64,000 nucleotides of DNA. It comes from Caldimonas caldifontis. GTDB taxonomy: Bacteria > Pseudomonadota > Gammaproteobacteria > Burkholderiales > Burkholderiaceae_C. The notes under the pieces are model-generated. The model worked only from the letters and a program-made list of their open reading frames with translations. It had not been told where the DNA came from and did not search any database. Positions 22,942 to 32,495 of this stretch are shown here, one piece after another (within the stretch, counting starts at the first letter, position 1; every line of letters begins with the position of its first letter). A program made the translations under genes and the position numbers. The stretch is from assembly GCF_002930615.1 (NCBI RefSeq), contig NZ_PSNX01000002.1, forward strand, positions 186,001 to 250,000. The letters run 5' to 3'.

Positions 22942-24057
22942 TCAGACCATGCGCTCCAGGCGCCACATCTGATACTTGAAGGCCAGCCGGGCGCCAGCCA
23001 GGATGCCCGCCAGAGCGAGGAAGCTGCCCACCGAGAGCGTGGACAGACCGGACAATCCCTGGCCGACGGTGCACCCGATGGCCGTGACACCGCCCACCCC
23101 CATCAGCACGGCCCCCACGAGGTGATTCGCCGTGTCCTCGGCATCGCGGAAGCCCTCCCATCGGAAGCTGCGGGTGGCAAGGGCATAGGCGGCAGACCCC
23201 ACGATCACCCCCGCGCAGGACACGATGCCCAGCGTCAGCGCCTTGCTGGTGTCGCTGAAGTAGATGAGCCAGTCCAGGGTGTATGCGTAAGGTGCGACAA
23301 AGCTCATGGATTCCATGCGCTGGGAGTTCGTGGCCAGGAAGGTCGCCTCGAGCGTGTCAGGATGCTCGGCGACAAAGCCGAGGCGTCCCGACACCCACCA
23401 CATGCCGACAATCACTGCCCCTGTGCCGAGCCCGGCCAGCAGTGTGTTGCCACTTCGCCCTTCGGGTCGGGCCCAGGCCCAGGCCAGGCAGGCACCACCG
23501 ATCAGCAAACCCAGCGCCAGGGCGGCCGTTGAAAGCTCCCAACCGGTGGCCGCGCTCATCAGGCTGGGCAGATCCTGCGGCCCGTCGAGCTGGATGGATA
23601 CCGTATCGACGGTACGGACGCGCAGCACGGCGGTGATGCCACGCAGGGTGGCAAATGCGGCCAGCCCCAGAACGACAAAGACCACCAGGGACTTCAGATT
23701 GCCCGCACCGATGCGTACCAGCGTCTTGCTGCCGCAGCCCGAGGCCAGGACCATGCCAAACCCGAACAGACCGCCCCCGACGAGCGCCGACAGCCACAGC
23801 ACGCGAGGCGAGGCATAGATCGTGTTGGACGCCGAGACCCATCCCGCAGCCACCATGGCGTTGAAGCCGACGATGGCCACGCCCATGGCCATCACCCACA
23901 TGCGCATGCGGGTCCAGTCCCCCATCGTGACGATGTCAGAGACGGCCCCCATCGTGCAGAAGTGGGTCCTTTGGGCGATCGCACCAAAAACCGCGGCCAG
24001 TGCAAACGCGGCCCACAGCACCTGGCTCGTGAGCGCGGAGATGTCGATGTCTTGCAT
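22942..24057 (-). CDS. YeeE/YedE-family sulfur-compound transporter
   Basis: 371-residue integral membrane protein with about nine to ten hydrophobic segments. It has the duplicated family motifs GFGMVLASGCGSKTLVR and IGCTVGQGLSGLSTLS and the N-terminal QRTHFCTMGA. Members such as TsuA import thiosulfate through cysteine relay sites, and others are tied to selenium or sulfur metabolism. No TusA/YeeD partner gene is adjacent; tcdA follows directly. The start MQDIDIS at 24057 is favoured over one 18 bases upstream. Confidence 0.88.
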   Translation of the reverse strand: MQDIDISALTSQVLWAAFALAAVFGAIAQRTHFCTMGAVSDIVTMGDWTRMRMWVMAMGVAIVGFNAMVAAGWVSASNTIYASPRVLWLSALVGGGLFGFGMVLASGCGSKTLVRIGAGNLKSLVVFVVLGLAAFATLRGITAVLRVRTVDTVSIQLDGPQDLPSLMSAATGWELSTAALALGLLIGGACLAWAWARPEGRSGNTLLAGLGTGAVIVGMWWVSGRLGFVAEHPDTLEATFLATNSQRMESMSFVAPYAYTLDWLIYFSDTSKALTLGIVSCAGVIVGSAAYALATRSFRWEGFRDAEDTANHLVGAVLMGVGGVTAIGCTVGQGLSGLSTLSVGSFLALAGILAGARLAFKYQMWRLERMV

Positions 24058-24070
24058 GGCCGGGATTGTA

Positions 24071-24100
24071 GGCATGCGCGCCCGTGCGTGTGCGCATGCC
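24071..24100. repeat. Inverted repeat between yedE-like gene and cpoB
   Basis: GGCATGCGC (24071-24079) and GCGCATGCC (24092-24100) form a 9-bp stem with a 12-base loop. No T tract follows on either strand, so it may be a structured end of the cpoB transcript or an operator for the transporter gene. Confidence 0.45.
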
Positions 24101-24140
24101 TCCCCGGAAATGAGGCCCCGGGATCCCCCCGGGATCGGGC

Positions 24141-24929
24141 CTACTTCAGCGCAGCCAGTCGCTCACGGGCTTCGCGCGCGGCTTCGGACTGAGGGTGGTT
24201 CTTGATGAGGTCTTCCAGCGTGCGCCGGGCGCCCGGGCGGTCTTTCAGCTCGATCTGGCACATCGCGATCGACAGCCAGGCTTCGGGCGCCCGCGGGTGA
24301 TCCGGCGCCGTGGTGACGAGCTGACGGAAAGTCGCCAGCGCTTCCTTGTAGTCGCGCCGTCCATAGTGGGCGTTGCCCAGCCAGTAGAGCACGGCCTCGG
24401 CGTAACCACTGCCGGGATAGCGGCGCTGGAAGGAGACAAATGCTGCGGCCGCGTTGTTGAAGTCACCCTTGCGGAAGATGTCGAGCGCTGCCTCGTAGTC
24501 GCGCCGCTCGTCCGGACGGACCAGGATTTCCTTGCCGTCCACCATCACAGGCTGAGGTTCGACCTGACGGATACGCTCCTCGACTCCCTGGACGATGTCG
24601 GTCTGACGACGCTGCAACTCGGCAATCTCACGGGTGAGTTCCTCGTTGCGTCCACGCAGGCGGGCAATCTCGCCCCGCATCAGGTCGAGCTGGGTGTTGA
24701 GTTCGAGCAGGCTGCGCCGCAGCTGGTCGAACTGCTCAGCCGTGCGGGCCTGCTCGGCCCGCTGAGCCTCGCTGCTTTGCTCGAAGCGCTGACGCAGGTC
24801 GAGGATGGCGCGACGGGCCTCATCGTCGCCGAACAGGGCGTGGGCGCCGGTGGGCGTCCACAAGGCCACGGCGGCCAGCCAGGCGCCCACGGGGGCGACC
24901 AGCACACGCCGGCTGAGGTTCTTCCACAT
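24141..24929 (-). CDS. cpoB: Cell division coordinator CpoB (YbgF)
   Basis: Periplasmic partner of the Tol-Pal system that coordinates outer-membrane constriction with peptidoglycan synthesis by PBP1B. 262 residues: a signal peptide ending near THALFGDDEARRAI, a coiled-coil trimerisation region (about residues 38-120), then three TPR units (YEAALDIFRKGDFNNAAAAF, YWLGNAHYGRRDYKEALATF, SIAMCQIELKDRPGARRTL). It follows pal by 18 bases. Confidence 0.95.
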   Translation of the reverse strand: MWKNLSRRVLVAPVGAWLAAVALWTPTGAHALFGDDEARRAILDLRQRFEQSSEAQRAEQARTAEQFDQLRRSLLELNTQLDLMRGEIARLRGRNEELTREIAELQRRQTDIVQGVEERIRQVEPQPVMVDGKEILVRPDERRDYEAALDIFRKGDFNNAAAAFVSFQRRYPGSGYAEAVLYWLGNAHYGRRDYKEALATFRQLVTTAPDHPRAPEAWLSIAMCQIELKDRPGARRTLEDLIKNHPQSEAAREARERLAALK

Positions 24930-24947
24930 GGGTGAATTCTCGCAGGA

Positions 24948-25484
24948 TCAGCGCAGGATCAGCTCGGCACGACGGTTCTTGGCCCAGGCCTCCTCGTTGG
25001 AGCCCGCGACGGCCGGACGCTCCTTGCCATAGCTCACGGCTTCGAGCTGGTTCTCGCGCACGCCCAGCAGCTCCAGGGCGCGACGCACCGCTTCAGCACG
25101 CTTCTGGCCCAGCGCCAGGTTGTACTCGCTGCCACCGCGCTCATCGGTGTGGCCTTCGATCATGAGACGACGCTGAGGATCAGCCGTGAGCAGGCGCGCA
25201 TAGCCCGACACGGTCGGACGGAACTCGTCCTTGAGCACGTAGCTGTCGAAATCGAAGTACACGACACGGGCCAGCTGGCTGGCCGCATCGAGCGAACTGG
25301 CCGAACCGCTCGGTGCGGTGACCGTCGAAACCTGGGACTGCGACTGGCCGGCACCGCCCACGGGCGTGGCCGTGCGCGACTCCACGGGCGGCGTCTCATC
25401 GAGCTTGACGTTCGAGCCGCAGGCCGAGAGGACGCCCGCCAGCAGCACGGTACCGCCGAGAGTGACGAGGGAACGCAGGTTCAT
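24948..25484 (-). CDS. pal: Peptidoglycan-associated lipoprotein
   Basis: Outer-membrane lipoprotein that binds peptidoglycan and TolB. 178 residues with lipobox LSACG (Cys22) and a C-terminal OmpA domain containing VVYFDFDSYVLKDEFRP, IEGHTDERGGSEYNLALGQ and NRRAELI, the diaminopimelate-binding region. It is 66 bases after tolB. Confidence 0.97.
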   Translation of the reverse strand: MNLRSLVTLGGTVLLAGVLSACGSNVKLDETPPVESRTATPVGGAGQSQSQVSTVTAPSGSASSLDAASQLARVVYFDFDSYVLKDEFRPTVSGYARLLTADPQRRLMIEGHTDERGGSEYNLALGQKRAEAVRRALELLGVRENQLEAVSYGKERPAVAGSNEEAWAKNRRAELILR

Positions 25485-25550
25485 GGTGTTTTCTCCGGAT
25501 GGAAAGGTGGGACTGAAACAACGACGCCAGGTGGCGCATGGAAAACGGGT

Positions 25551-26825
25551 TCATCGGCCGTAGGGCCCCCAGGCCGGTTCGCGCACATCGCCCCGGTTGG
25601 ACAGCAAGGTCGCTTTGATACGGCCGTCCAGCGTGGTGGTCATCAGCACATTGCGCCCATTGACGCGCGTTGCATAGACGATCAGACGGCTGTTGGGCGC
25701 AAAGCTCGGGCTTTCGTCATGGGCCGTGGCCGTGAGCGTGGTCACCGTGCCGGAGGCCAGTTCCATCAGCTGCAATCGGAAGGCACCGCCATCGCGGGTG
25801 ATGTAGGCCATCCAGCGACCGTCCGGGCTGATGGCCGGACTGATGTTGTAGCTGCCGCTGAAGGTGACCCGTTCCGCGGAGCCCCCCGCTGCAGGCATGC
25901 GATAGATCTGTGGGCTGCCGCCGCGATCGCTCACGAAGTAGATGCTGCGGCCGTCGGGCGTGAAGGCGGGCTCGGTGTCGATGCCGGCGCTGGTGGTGAG
26001 CCGGCGCAGATTATTGCCGCTGCGGTTCAACGTATAGATCTGGGACAGACCGTCCCGGGTGAGCACCGCAGCGATCTGCTGCCCGTCGGGCGACCAGGCC
26101 GGTGCGCTGTTCGACCCCTTGTAGCTGGCGATCGGCCGTCGCTGGCCGGTGGCAACATCCTGTGCGTACACCACCGGCTTGCGGGTTTCAAAGGACACGT
26201 ATGCCAGTTCCCGACCGTCCGGAGACCACGCCGGGGAAATGATGGGTTCGGCGCTCGCCAGGGCCACCTGCGCCCCCTCCCCGTCCGAGTCGGCCACCCA
26301 CAGGGTGTGGCGCTGGGCCGCCTGGGTCACATAGGCGATGCGCGTGGCGAACACCCCTCGCTCACCCGTGAGCTTTTCGTAGATGTAGTCGGCGATGCGG
26401 TGGGCCGCCAGGCGCAGGTCGGCATCGGCAACGGCGTGGGCCTCGCCGCCCAGGTCCTGACCGCGCACCGCATCCCAGAGCTTGAAGCGCACGTCCACCC
26501 GGCCATCGGCCAGGCGAGTGATGCTGCCAGCCACCAAAGCGTCGGCCCCCCGGCTGCGCCAGGCGGTCATGACCGGGTTGGCTCGCTCGTTGAGCACGGC
26601 CCCGTCGGTGGGCACCATCCGGAACTGCCCCGAACGCTCCAGATCGGCGCGAACGATGGCCGACACCTGCTGGGTGCGGCCGGCCTCGCCGTCGAAGGCC
26701 ACCACGGCGATGGGAAACTGGGTGGCGCCCACCCCGGAAATGTCGACCCGGAACTGCGCCATGACCGGCCAGGCGGCAGCCGCAGCCGGAACGGCCATGA
26801 AGGAACGTCGGGACCACATTGTCAT
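25551..26825 (-). CDS. tolB: Tol-Pal system protein TolB
   Basis: Periplasmic beta-propeller that links Pal to TolA. 424 residues: signal peptide, an N-terminal alpha/beta domain (residues 25-165), then the propeller with repeated [33 protein letters not shown] and [11 protein letters not shown] blades. The ATG at 26825 is preferred because GAGGAG lies 5 bases upstream. The signal contains SRRSFMA before a hydrophobic alanine stretch, close to a twin-arginine motif. It heads tolB-pal-cpoB; tolQ, tolR and tolA are not upstream, where a divergent gene lies instead. Confidence 0.95.
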   Translation of the reverse strand: MTMWSRRSFMAVPAAAAAWPVMAQFRVDISGVGATQFPIAVVAFDGEAGRTQQVSAIVRADLERSGQFRMVPTDGAVLNERANPVMTAWRSRGADALVAGSITRLADGRVDVRFKLWDAVRGQDLGGEAHAVADADLRLAAHRIADYIYEKLTGERGVFATRIAYVTQAAQRHTLWVADSDGEGAQVALASAEPIISPAWSPDGRELAYVSFETRKPVVYAQDVATGQRRPIASYKGSNSAPAWSPDGQQIAAVLTRDGLSQIYTLNRSGNNLRRLTTSAGIDTEPAFTPDGRSIYFVSDRGGSPQIYRMPAAGGSAERVTFSGSYNISPAISPDGRWMAYITRDGGAFRLQLMELASGTVTTLTATAHDESPSFAPNSRLIVYATRVNGRNVLMTTTLDGRIKATLLSNRGDVREPAWGPYGR

Positions 26826-27089
26826 CAAACTCCTCTGCCTTGTTGTCTTGGAGCACACGGCCGCACGCCAGCCACGGTCGGCCCACCGGTCAACGTCTGT
26901 GAGCCGGATCGCGCTGACAGGTTCCGTGCGACCCCAATCGAATATTGTCGCCCCGATGCGGCCTGTCGGACGCCGGCAGATGCAACAGATCTAAACGGAC
27001 GGGTGCCATCGGCCCCTGGTGCAGACCCGCAGCCCCAGTCCCGTGCACACCGGGATAATGCACAGGCCCCCACTTCCGAGCCCGTCGCC

Positions 27090-27677
27090 ATGAGCTCTGC
27101 TGCGATCAGCCGCTATCCCGTTCCGTCCCTGCTGGAGGTGCCCGACGACCTGCGCCAGCGTTTCCTGGAGGTGCAGGACAAGGCCGGCTTCGTGCCCAAT
27201 GTGTTCCTCGCACTGGCCCACCGGCCGCAGGAATGCCGGGCCTTTCTGGCCTACCACGACGCTCTGATGCTGCGCGAGTCGGGCCTGAGCAAGGGGGAAA
27301 AGGAGATGATCGTGGTGGCCACCAGTGGAGCCAACCACTGCCTGTACTGCGTGGTGGCCCACGGGGCCATCCTGCGCATCTACGAGAAACAGCCCCTGCT
27401 GGCCGACCAGGTCGCCGTGAATCACCGCAAGGCAGACATCAGCCCACGCCAGCGCGCCATGCTCGACTTTGCGCTCAAGGTCTGCCTGCACTCCCACGAG
27501 GTGACCGAGGCAGATTTCGAGGCCTTGCGCCCGCACGGCTTCTCTGATGAGGACATCTGGGACATTGGCGCCATCACCGCCCTCTTCGGTCTGTCCAACC
27601 GCATGGCCAACCTGATCAACCTGCGGCCCAATGACGAGTTCTACCTGATGGGCCGGATCCCCCGGGCCAAGGCCTGA
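27090..27677 (+). CDS. AhpD-like / peroxidase-related protein
   Basis: 195 residues of the carboxymuconolactone decarboxylase/AhpD superfamily. The redox site is CLYCVVAHGAI (CxxC followed by H), with the family segment SGLSKGEKEMIVVATSGAN upstream. It probably reduces or senses peroxides by dithiol chemistry. The ATG at 27090 starts MSSAAISRYPVPS; the much longer open frame upstream runs antisense to tolB and pal and is not coding. It is divergent from tolB and convergent with rng. Confidence 0.88.
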   Translation: MSSAAISRYPVPSLLEVPDDLRQRFLEVQDKAGFVPNVFLALAHRPQECRAFLAYHDALMLRESGLSKGEKEMIVVATSGANHCLYCVVAHGAILRIYEKQPLLADQVAVNHRKADISPRQRAMLDFALKVCLHSHEVTEADFEALRPHGFSDEDIWDIGAITALFGLSNRMANLINLRPNDEFYLMGRIPRAKA

Positions 27678-27684
27678 GCCTGCC

Positions 27685-29151
27685 TCAGAGCAGCACGATG
27701 TCGTACTGCTCGGGCGAGAGCGTGGGCTCGGTGCGCAGCGAGATCGGCTTGCCGATGAAGTCGCTCAGCCCCGCAAGGTGCTGACTCTCCTCATCGAGCA
27801 GCATCTCGACCACGGCGGCGCTGGCCACGACGCGAAACTCCTTGGGATTGAACTGGCGTGCTTCGCGCAGGATCTCGCGCAGGATGTCGTAGCACACACT
27901 GCGGGGGGTCTTGACGGAGCCTTTGCCCTGGCAGGTGGGACAAGGTTCGCACAGCATGTGGGCCAGCGACTCTCGGGTGCGCTTGCGCGTCATCTCCACC
28001 AGACCCAGCTGAGTGAAGCCGCTGACCGTCATCTTCACGCGATCCCGCGCGAGCTGACGCCGCAGTTCCGACAGCACTGCGTCCTGGTGCTCCTCGCGCA
28101 CCATGTCGATGAAGTCGATGATGATGATGCCGCCCAGGTTGCGCAGGCGCAGCTGACGCGCAATGGCCTGAGCCGCCTCCAGATTGGTCTTGAAGATGGT
28201 GTCGTCGAAGTTGCGCGCGCCGACATAGCCGCCGGTGTTGACATCGATGGTGGTGAGGGCTTCAGTCTGGTCGATGATGAGGTAGCCGCCCGACTTCAGA
28301 TCCACGCGACGTGCCAGGGCCCGCTCGATTTCCTGGTCGATGTTGTAGAGATCGAAGATGGGCCGCTCTCCGGCGTAGTGCTCGAGCTTGCCCACGGCGC
28401 CGGGGGTGAATTCACGTCCGAAGGCCTGCAGCGCCTCGAACTGCATGCGCGAGTCGATGCGGATGGTGTGCGTCTCGTCGTCAGTGAGGTCTCTGAGCAC
28501 CCTCTGAGCGAGGTTCAGGTCTTCGTGCAGCAAAGTGCCCGGCGGGCTCTTGAAGGCGCGTTCTCGCACACCCGCCCAGGTCTTGCGCAGGTAGGCAATG
28601 TCGGCGGCCAGTTCCTCGTCGCTGGCGTCTTCGGCGTTGGTGCGCAGGATGAAGCCGCCTGCGTCCCCGCCTTCGGACGATCCCGCCAGCCGTGCCATCC
28701 GGGCACGCAGTTGCTCGCGCAGTTCGGGCGAGCCGATCTTCTGGGAGATACCGATGTGGTTGTCGTGCGGCAGGAACACCAGCAGCCGCCCGGCAATGCT
28801 GATCTGGGCGGAAAGACGGGCCCCCTTGGTGCCGATCGGGTCCTTGATCACCTGCACGGTGAGCGACTGTCCTTCATAGACCAGCTTCTCGATCGGCGTG
28901 GCTGCTCCGCCATCCCCGTTGCCATTGCGCTGCACCAGATCGCCCACATGCAGGAAGGCCGCGCGCTCCAGGCCGATGTCGATGAAGGCCGACTGCATGC
29001 CGGGCAGGACTCGCGCCACCTTGCCGGTGTAGATGTTGCCGACGAGGCCGCGCTCGAGCGTGCGCTCCACGTGCAGCTCCTGCACGGCTCCGTTTTCGAC
29101 GATGGCCACCCGGGTCTCTTGCGGGGACCAGTTGATCAGGATGTCTTGCAT
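27685..29151 (-). CDS. rng: Ribonuclease G
   Basis: Endoribonuclease that matures the 5' end of 16S rRNA and degrades some mRNAs. 488 residues, RNase G rather than RNase E because the C-terminal scaffold is missing. An S1 domain (VGNIYTGKVARVLPGMQSAF) is followed by the catalytic core with metal-binding LTTIDVNTGGYVG and IIIIDFIDM, and the zinc-link CEPCPTC. It starts 20 bases after maf and ends the yebC-to-rng gene run. Confidence 0.96.
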   Translation of the reverse strand: MQDILINWSPQETRVAIVENGAVQELHVERTLERGLVGNIYTGKVARVLPGMQSAFIDIGLERAAFLHVGDLVQRNGNGDGGAATPIEKLVYEGQSLTVQVIKDPIGTKGARLSAQISIAGRLLVFLPHDNHIGISQKIGSPELREQLRARMARLAGSSEGGDAGGFILRTNAEDASDEELAADIAYLRKTWAGVRERAFKSPPGTLLHEDLNLAQRVLRDLTDDETHTIRIDSRMQFEALQAFGREFTPGAVGKLEHYAGERPIFDLYNIDQEIERALARRVDLKSGGYLIIDQTEALTTIDVNTGGYVGARNFDDTIFKTNLEAAQAIARQLRLRNLGGIIIIDFIDMVREEHQDAVLSELRRQLARDRVKMTVSGFTQLGLVEMTRKRTRESLAHMLCEPCPTCQGKGSVKTPRSVCYDILREILREARQFNPKEFRVVASAAVVEMLLDEESQHLAGLSDFIGKPISLRTEPTLSPEQYDIVLL

Positions 29152-29171
29152 GCAGCGCTCCGGCCGTTCAC

Positions 29172-29780
29172 TCAGAAGCGCACGCCGAAGCGCTGCAGCA
29201 GCAGGCCGGTCTCGTGCAGGGGCAGGCCCATGATACTGGAGTAGCTGCCGTTGATGCGCTCGATCCAAAGCGCCGCCCGGCTCTGGATGGCATAGGCCCC
29301 CGCCTTGCCCATGGGTTCACCGCTGGCCACGTAAGCTTCGATCTGCTCGGGAGGCACCGGCGCAAAACGCACGCGCGACACGTTGAGCAGCATCTCACGC
29401 CGGCGGCCCTGGCCAATGGCCACTGCGGTGAGCACCCGATGCTCATGGCCGGACAAGGCCGCGAGCATCTCCCGGGCCTCGGAGGCATCCGAGGGCTTGC
29501 CGAGAATGCGCCGACCCAGTGCCACGGTGGTGTCGGCGCACAGCACGGGGGCGGATGGAGACCGCCTGCGCTTCAGCCGGGCCAGTGCGGCTTCGAGCTT
29601 GGCCTGGGTGACGCGCTGTACGTAATCGGGTGGCGCTTCGCCCGGCAGCACCGCTTCCAGAGCTTCTGCGTCCTCATCGTCATCGGGCAGCAGGAGATCG
29701 TGGCGCACGCCGATCTGATCGAGCAGCTGCCGGCGACGGGGGCTCTGGGAAGCCAGGTAGATGAAGTCAGGCGTCGTCAT
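29172..29780 (-). CDS. maf: Maf-like nucleotide pyrophosphatase
   Basis: Hydrolyses non-canonical or modified nucleoside triphosphates such as dTTP, UTP or m5UTP analogues. 202 residues. Motifs: YLASQSPRRRQLL, VLCADTTVALG and GKAGAYAIQSRAAL. It starts 13 bases after rlmH and precedes rng, the usual rlmH-maf-rng order. Confidence 0.95.
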   Translation of the reverse strand: MTTPDFIYLASQSPRRRQLLDQIGVRHDLLLPDDDEDAEALEAVLPGEAPPDYVQRVTQAKLEAALARLKRRRSPSAPVLCADTTVALGRRILGKPSDASEAREMLAALSGHEHRVLTAVAIGQGRRREMLLNVSRVRFAPVPPEQIEAYVASGEPMGKAGAYAIQSRAALWIERINGSYSSIMGLPLHETGLLLQRFGVRF

Positions 29781-29793
29781 GCCAGGGTCGGCC

Positions 29794-30261
29794 TCATTCA
29801 CGGTGATACGGGTGCCCCACCATGAGCGACCAGGCCCGGTAGAGTTGCTCGGCCAGCAGCACACGCACCATCGCGTGCGGCAGCGTGAGATCCGACAAGC
29901 GGATGCGTTCGTCGGCAGCGTCGCGCAAGTCGGGATCGAGGCCGTCGGGGCCGCCGATCAGGAGGGCCACGTCGCGCCCCTCGTGCATCCAGGCCTTCAG
30001 GCGCCCCGACAGCTGCTGGGTGGTGAGGCGGTCGCCGCGCTCGTCCAGCACGACGATGCGCGCGCCCTTGGGGCAGGCCGCTTCGATGCGCGCGCGCTCT
30101 GCGGCCAGCAAGGTCTCCAGGGCCTTGGAGCCGCGCGGCTCGGTCTTGACGGCCTTGAGCTCCAGCCGCAGTTCGGGCGGGAAGCGCTTTGCATAGTCCT
30201 CATAGGCCGTCTCGGCCCAGCCCGGCATGCGCTGGCCGACCGCGACGACGGCGAGCTTCAT
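29794..30261 (-). CDS. rlmH: 23S rRNA pseudouridine1915 N3-methyltransferase
   Basis: SPOUT methyltransferase acting on Psi1915 in helix 69 of assembled ribosomes. 155 residues, standard. It has [12 protein letters not shown] and the C-terminal [20 protein letters not shown] with final HPYHRE. Overlaps the end of rsfS by four bases, indicating coupling. Confidence 0.97.
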   Translation of the reverse strand: MKLAVVAVGQRMPGWAETAYEDYAKRFPPELRLELKAVKTEPRGSKALETLLAAERARIEAACPKGARIVVLDERGDRLTTQQLSGRLKAWMHEGRDVALLIGGPDGLDPDLRDAADERIRLSDLTLPHAMVRVLLAEQLYRAWSLMVGHPYHRE

Positions 30262-30959
30262 GCCTTTTTGCGCGGTGCGGCCTTCTTCGCCGGCGACTTG
30301 GTGAGCGACTTCGCCGCAGCGGTCTTCTTGGCGGCCACCGTCTTGCCCGCCGTGGAGCGCGCCGGCGTGCTGCGCGACACCGTCCCCGTGGTCCGCGTCG
30401 TCTTGCCTGAGGCTGTTTTGGTCGCCGGGGCCTTGGCCGGGGTCTTGGTGGCCGCCGTCTTCTTGGCGGCGGGGGCCGTCTTCGTGGAGGCAGCTTTCTT
30501 GGCCGCGGGCGCTTTCTTCGCCGCAGGAGGCTTTTCCGCCGAAGCCGCCGGCTTGGCCGCCTTGCGGGCTGGCGTCTTTTCCTCAGGCTCGCTGGCCTTC
30601 GGCAGGGCCTTGGCCTCGCCCAGCTTCAGCTTCACAGGCTTGTCACCCCAGATCTCCTCGAGGTTGTAGTACTGGCGAATGGCCGGCTGCATGATGTGGG
30701 CCACGGCCGCCCCGCAGTCCACGATGATCCACTCGCCGTTGTCCTCGCCCTCGGTGCGCATCACCGGGAAGCCTTGCTTCTTCACCTCCTCGCGCACGCT
30801 GGCTGCCAGCGCCTTGGTCTGCCGGTTCGAAGTGCCCGACGCCACGATCACCCGCTCGAAGAGCGGAGAGAGATGTTCGGTGTTGAAGACCACGATGTCC
30901 TGGGCCTTGACGTCTTCCAGGCCATCGACGATGGCGCGTTGCAGTTTGCGAATATCCAT
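30258..30959 (-). CDS. rsfS: Ribosomal silencing factor RsfS with a histone H1-like tail
   Basis: RsfS binds ribosomal protein uL14 and blocks subunit joining in nutrient limitation. The first 115 or so residues are the whole RsfS domain ([56 protein letters not shown]). They are followed by a tail of about 115 residues made of Lys/Ala/Pro/Thr units such as [13 protein letters not shown] and ending KKAAPRKKA, which typical RsfS proteins (about 105-120 residues) lack. The tail resembles bacterial H1-like proteins and could bind RNA or DNA. Located 22 bases after nadD, overlapping rlmH by four bases. Confidence 0.93.
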   Translation of the reverse strand: MDIRKLQRAIVDGLEDVKAQDIVVFNTEHLSPLFERVIVASGTSNRQTKALAASVREEVKKQGFPVMRTEGEDNGEWIIVDCGAAVAHIMQPAIRQYYNLEEIWGDKPVKLKLGEAKALPKASEPEEKTPARKAAKPAASAEKPPAAKKAPAAKKAASTKTAPAAKKTAATKTPAKAPATKTASGKTTRTTGTVSRSTPARSTAGKTVAAKKTAAAKSLTKSPAKKAAPRKKA

Positions 30960-30981
30960 TGAAAAGGGCAGCTCCGGCAAT

Positions 30982-31581
30982 TCAGTCGGGGAGGTAGAGT
31001 CGATGGCGAGCAATATAGCCTGCCACCGCTGGAGGAACCAGGGTGTCGATGGGTTCACGCGCCGCCAGCCGGCTGCGCACGAGGGTGGAGGAGATGGCCA
31101 GTGGCGGCAAGGGCAGCACCACCAGCCGGTGGGGCGTGTCCCGCAGAAGCTGCCCGGGCTGCGGCTGCCTTCCATCCCGGGCTGCCACCACGAGCGTGAC
31201 GCACCGCAGCAGTTCCTGCCAGCCTTGCCAGGTCGGCAGACCGCTGTACTGGTCTTCCCCCAGGATGAGAAACCACGCCCCCACGTCGGGCCGCCTCACG
31301 GCCAGGTCGCGCACGGTGTCGAGCGTGTAGCTCGGTCCGGACCGGCGGATTTCGCAGTCATCTGCCTGGAATCGAGGTTCACCCTCGATGGCCGCCCGGA
31401 CCATCGCCAAGCGATCTTCGGCCGGCGCCAGTCGGCGGGCCTTTTGCCACGGATGGCCGGCCGGTACCCAGATCACCTCGTCCAAGCCGAGGTGATCGAG
31501 CGCCAGGCGGGCCAACGCCAGGTGGGCATTGTGCACCGGATCGAAGCTGCCGCCGAACAGGCCCACGCGCCGGGCATTCAT
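30982..31581 (-). CDS. nadD: Nicotinate-nucleotide adenylyltransferase
   Basis: Makes nicotinate adenine dinucleotide from NaMN and ATP in NAD synthesis. 199 residues. Nucleotidyltransferase motifs GLFGGSFDPVHNAHL and ISSTLVRSRLA. The ATG at 31581 was chosen because it starts MNARRVGLFGGSFDP; the longer frame runs into hemF. It begins 5 bases after the hemF stop. Confidence 0.96.
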   Translation of the reverse strand: MNARRVGLFGGSFDPVHNAHLALARLALDHLGLDEVIWVPAGHPWQKARRLAPAEDRLAMVRAAIEGEPRFQADDCEIRRSGPSYTLDTVRDLAVRRPDVGAWFLILGEDQYSGLPTWQGWQELLRCVTLVVAARDGRQPQPGQLLRDTPHRLVVLPLPPLAISSTLVRSRLAAREPIDTLVPPAVAGYIARHRLYLPD

Positions 31582-31586
31582 GGGGG

Positions 31587-32495
31587 TCACGCCCAGTCCC
31601 TGGGCACGAGGAAGTCCGTGTACAGGCGGGCCTCGGGTGTGCCCGGCTCCGGCGACCAGCCGTAGCGCCAGTGGGCCACCGGCGGCATCGACATGAGGAT
31701 GGATTCCGTGCGCCCGCCCGACTGCAGGCCGAAATGCGTGCCACGGTCCCACACGAGGTTGAACTCGACGTAGCGACCGCGACGGTAGGCCTGGAAGTCG
31801 CGCTCACGTTCGCCGTAAGCCAGGTGACGCCGACGCTGGACGATGGGCAGATAGGCGGCCGTAAACGCATCGCCGACCGCGCGGGTCATCGCAAAGCCGG
31901 CGTCGAACCCGCCTTCGTTGAAGTCGTCGTAGAAGATGCCCCCGATGCCCCGCGGTTCATTGCGGTGCTTCAGGAAGAAGTACTCGTCGCACCAGCGCTT
32001 GAAGCGCGGGTACTTGTCCTCGCCGAAGGGCGCGAGAGCATCACGGCAGGTGCGATGGAAATGCGCGGCGTCCTCCTCGAAGCCATAGTAGGGCGTCAGA
32101 TCCATGCCACCACCGAACCAAGCAACCGGCTCGCCACCTGCGGGCAGGGCGACCAGCATGCGCACGTTCATATGGACCGTGGGCACATAGGGGTTGCGAG
32201 GATGCAGCACGAGGGACACGCCCAGGGCCTCGAACGGCGCGCCTGCCAGTTCGGGGCGGTGCTGGGTGGCCGATGGGGGGAGTTGGGGGCCACGGACATG
32301 TGAGAAGTTGCAGCCCCCCCGCTCGAACAGGGCGCCGTTCTCCACCAGCCGCGACAGGCCATCCCCCTGCAGTCGCTCTTGCGGCGCTCGGGTCCACCCG
32401 TCGCGCACAAAGGCATGCCCATCGGCCGCCTCGAGGGCGTGAATGATGCGATCCTGCAGCCCCAGCAGGTACAGGCGAACGTCTTGAATGTTCAT
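31587..32495 (-). CDS. hemF: Oxygen-dependent coproporphyrinogen-III oxidase
   Basis: Converts coproporphyrinogen III to protoporphyrinogen IX with O2, in heme synthesis. 302 residues. Conserved [48 protein letters not shown] and [16 protein letters not shown]. It overlaps the acyltransferase stop by four bases. The gene implies an aerobic or facultative organism. Confidence 0.97.
   Translation of the reverse strand: MNIQDVRLYLLGLQDRIIHALEAADGHAFVRDGWTRAPQERLQGDGLSRLVENGALFERGGCNFSHVRGPQLPPSATQHRPELAGAPFEALGVSLVLHPRNPYVPTVHMNVRMLVALPAGGEPVAWFGGGMDLTPYYGFEEDAAHFHRTCRDALAPFGEDKYPRFKRWCDEYFFLKHRNEPRGIGGIFYDDFNEGGFDAGFAMTRAVGDAFTAAYLPIVQRRRHLAYGERERDFQAYRRGRYVEFNLVWDRGTHFGLQSGGRTESILMSMPPVAHWRYGWSPEPGTPEARLYTDFLVPRDWA

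Noticed and set aside
25149-27089. Long plus-strand frame running into the AhpD-like gene
   Set aside because: It runs antisense to pal and tolB; only the last 195 codons, from the ATG at 27090, resemble a protein family.
30258-30600. Tandem repeat DNA in rsfS considered as a possible mobile or satellite element
   Set aside because: The repeats follow codon phase and encode Lys/Ala/Pro units, so they are protein low-complexity sequence, not a DNA element.
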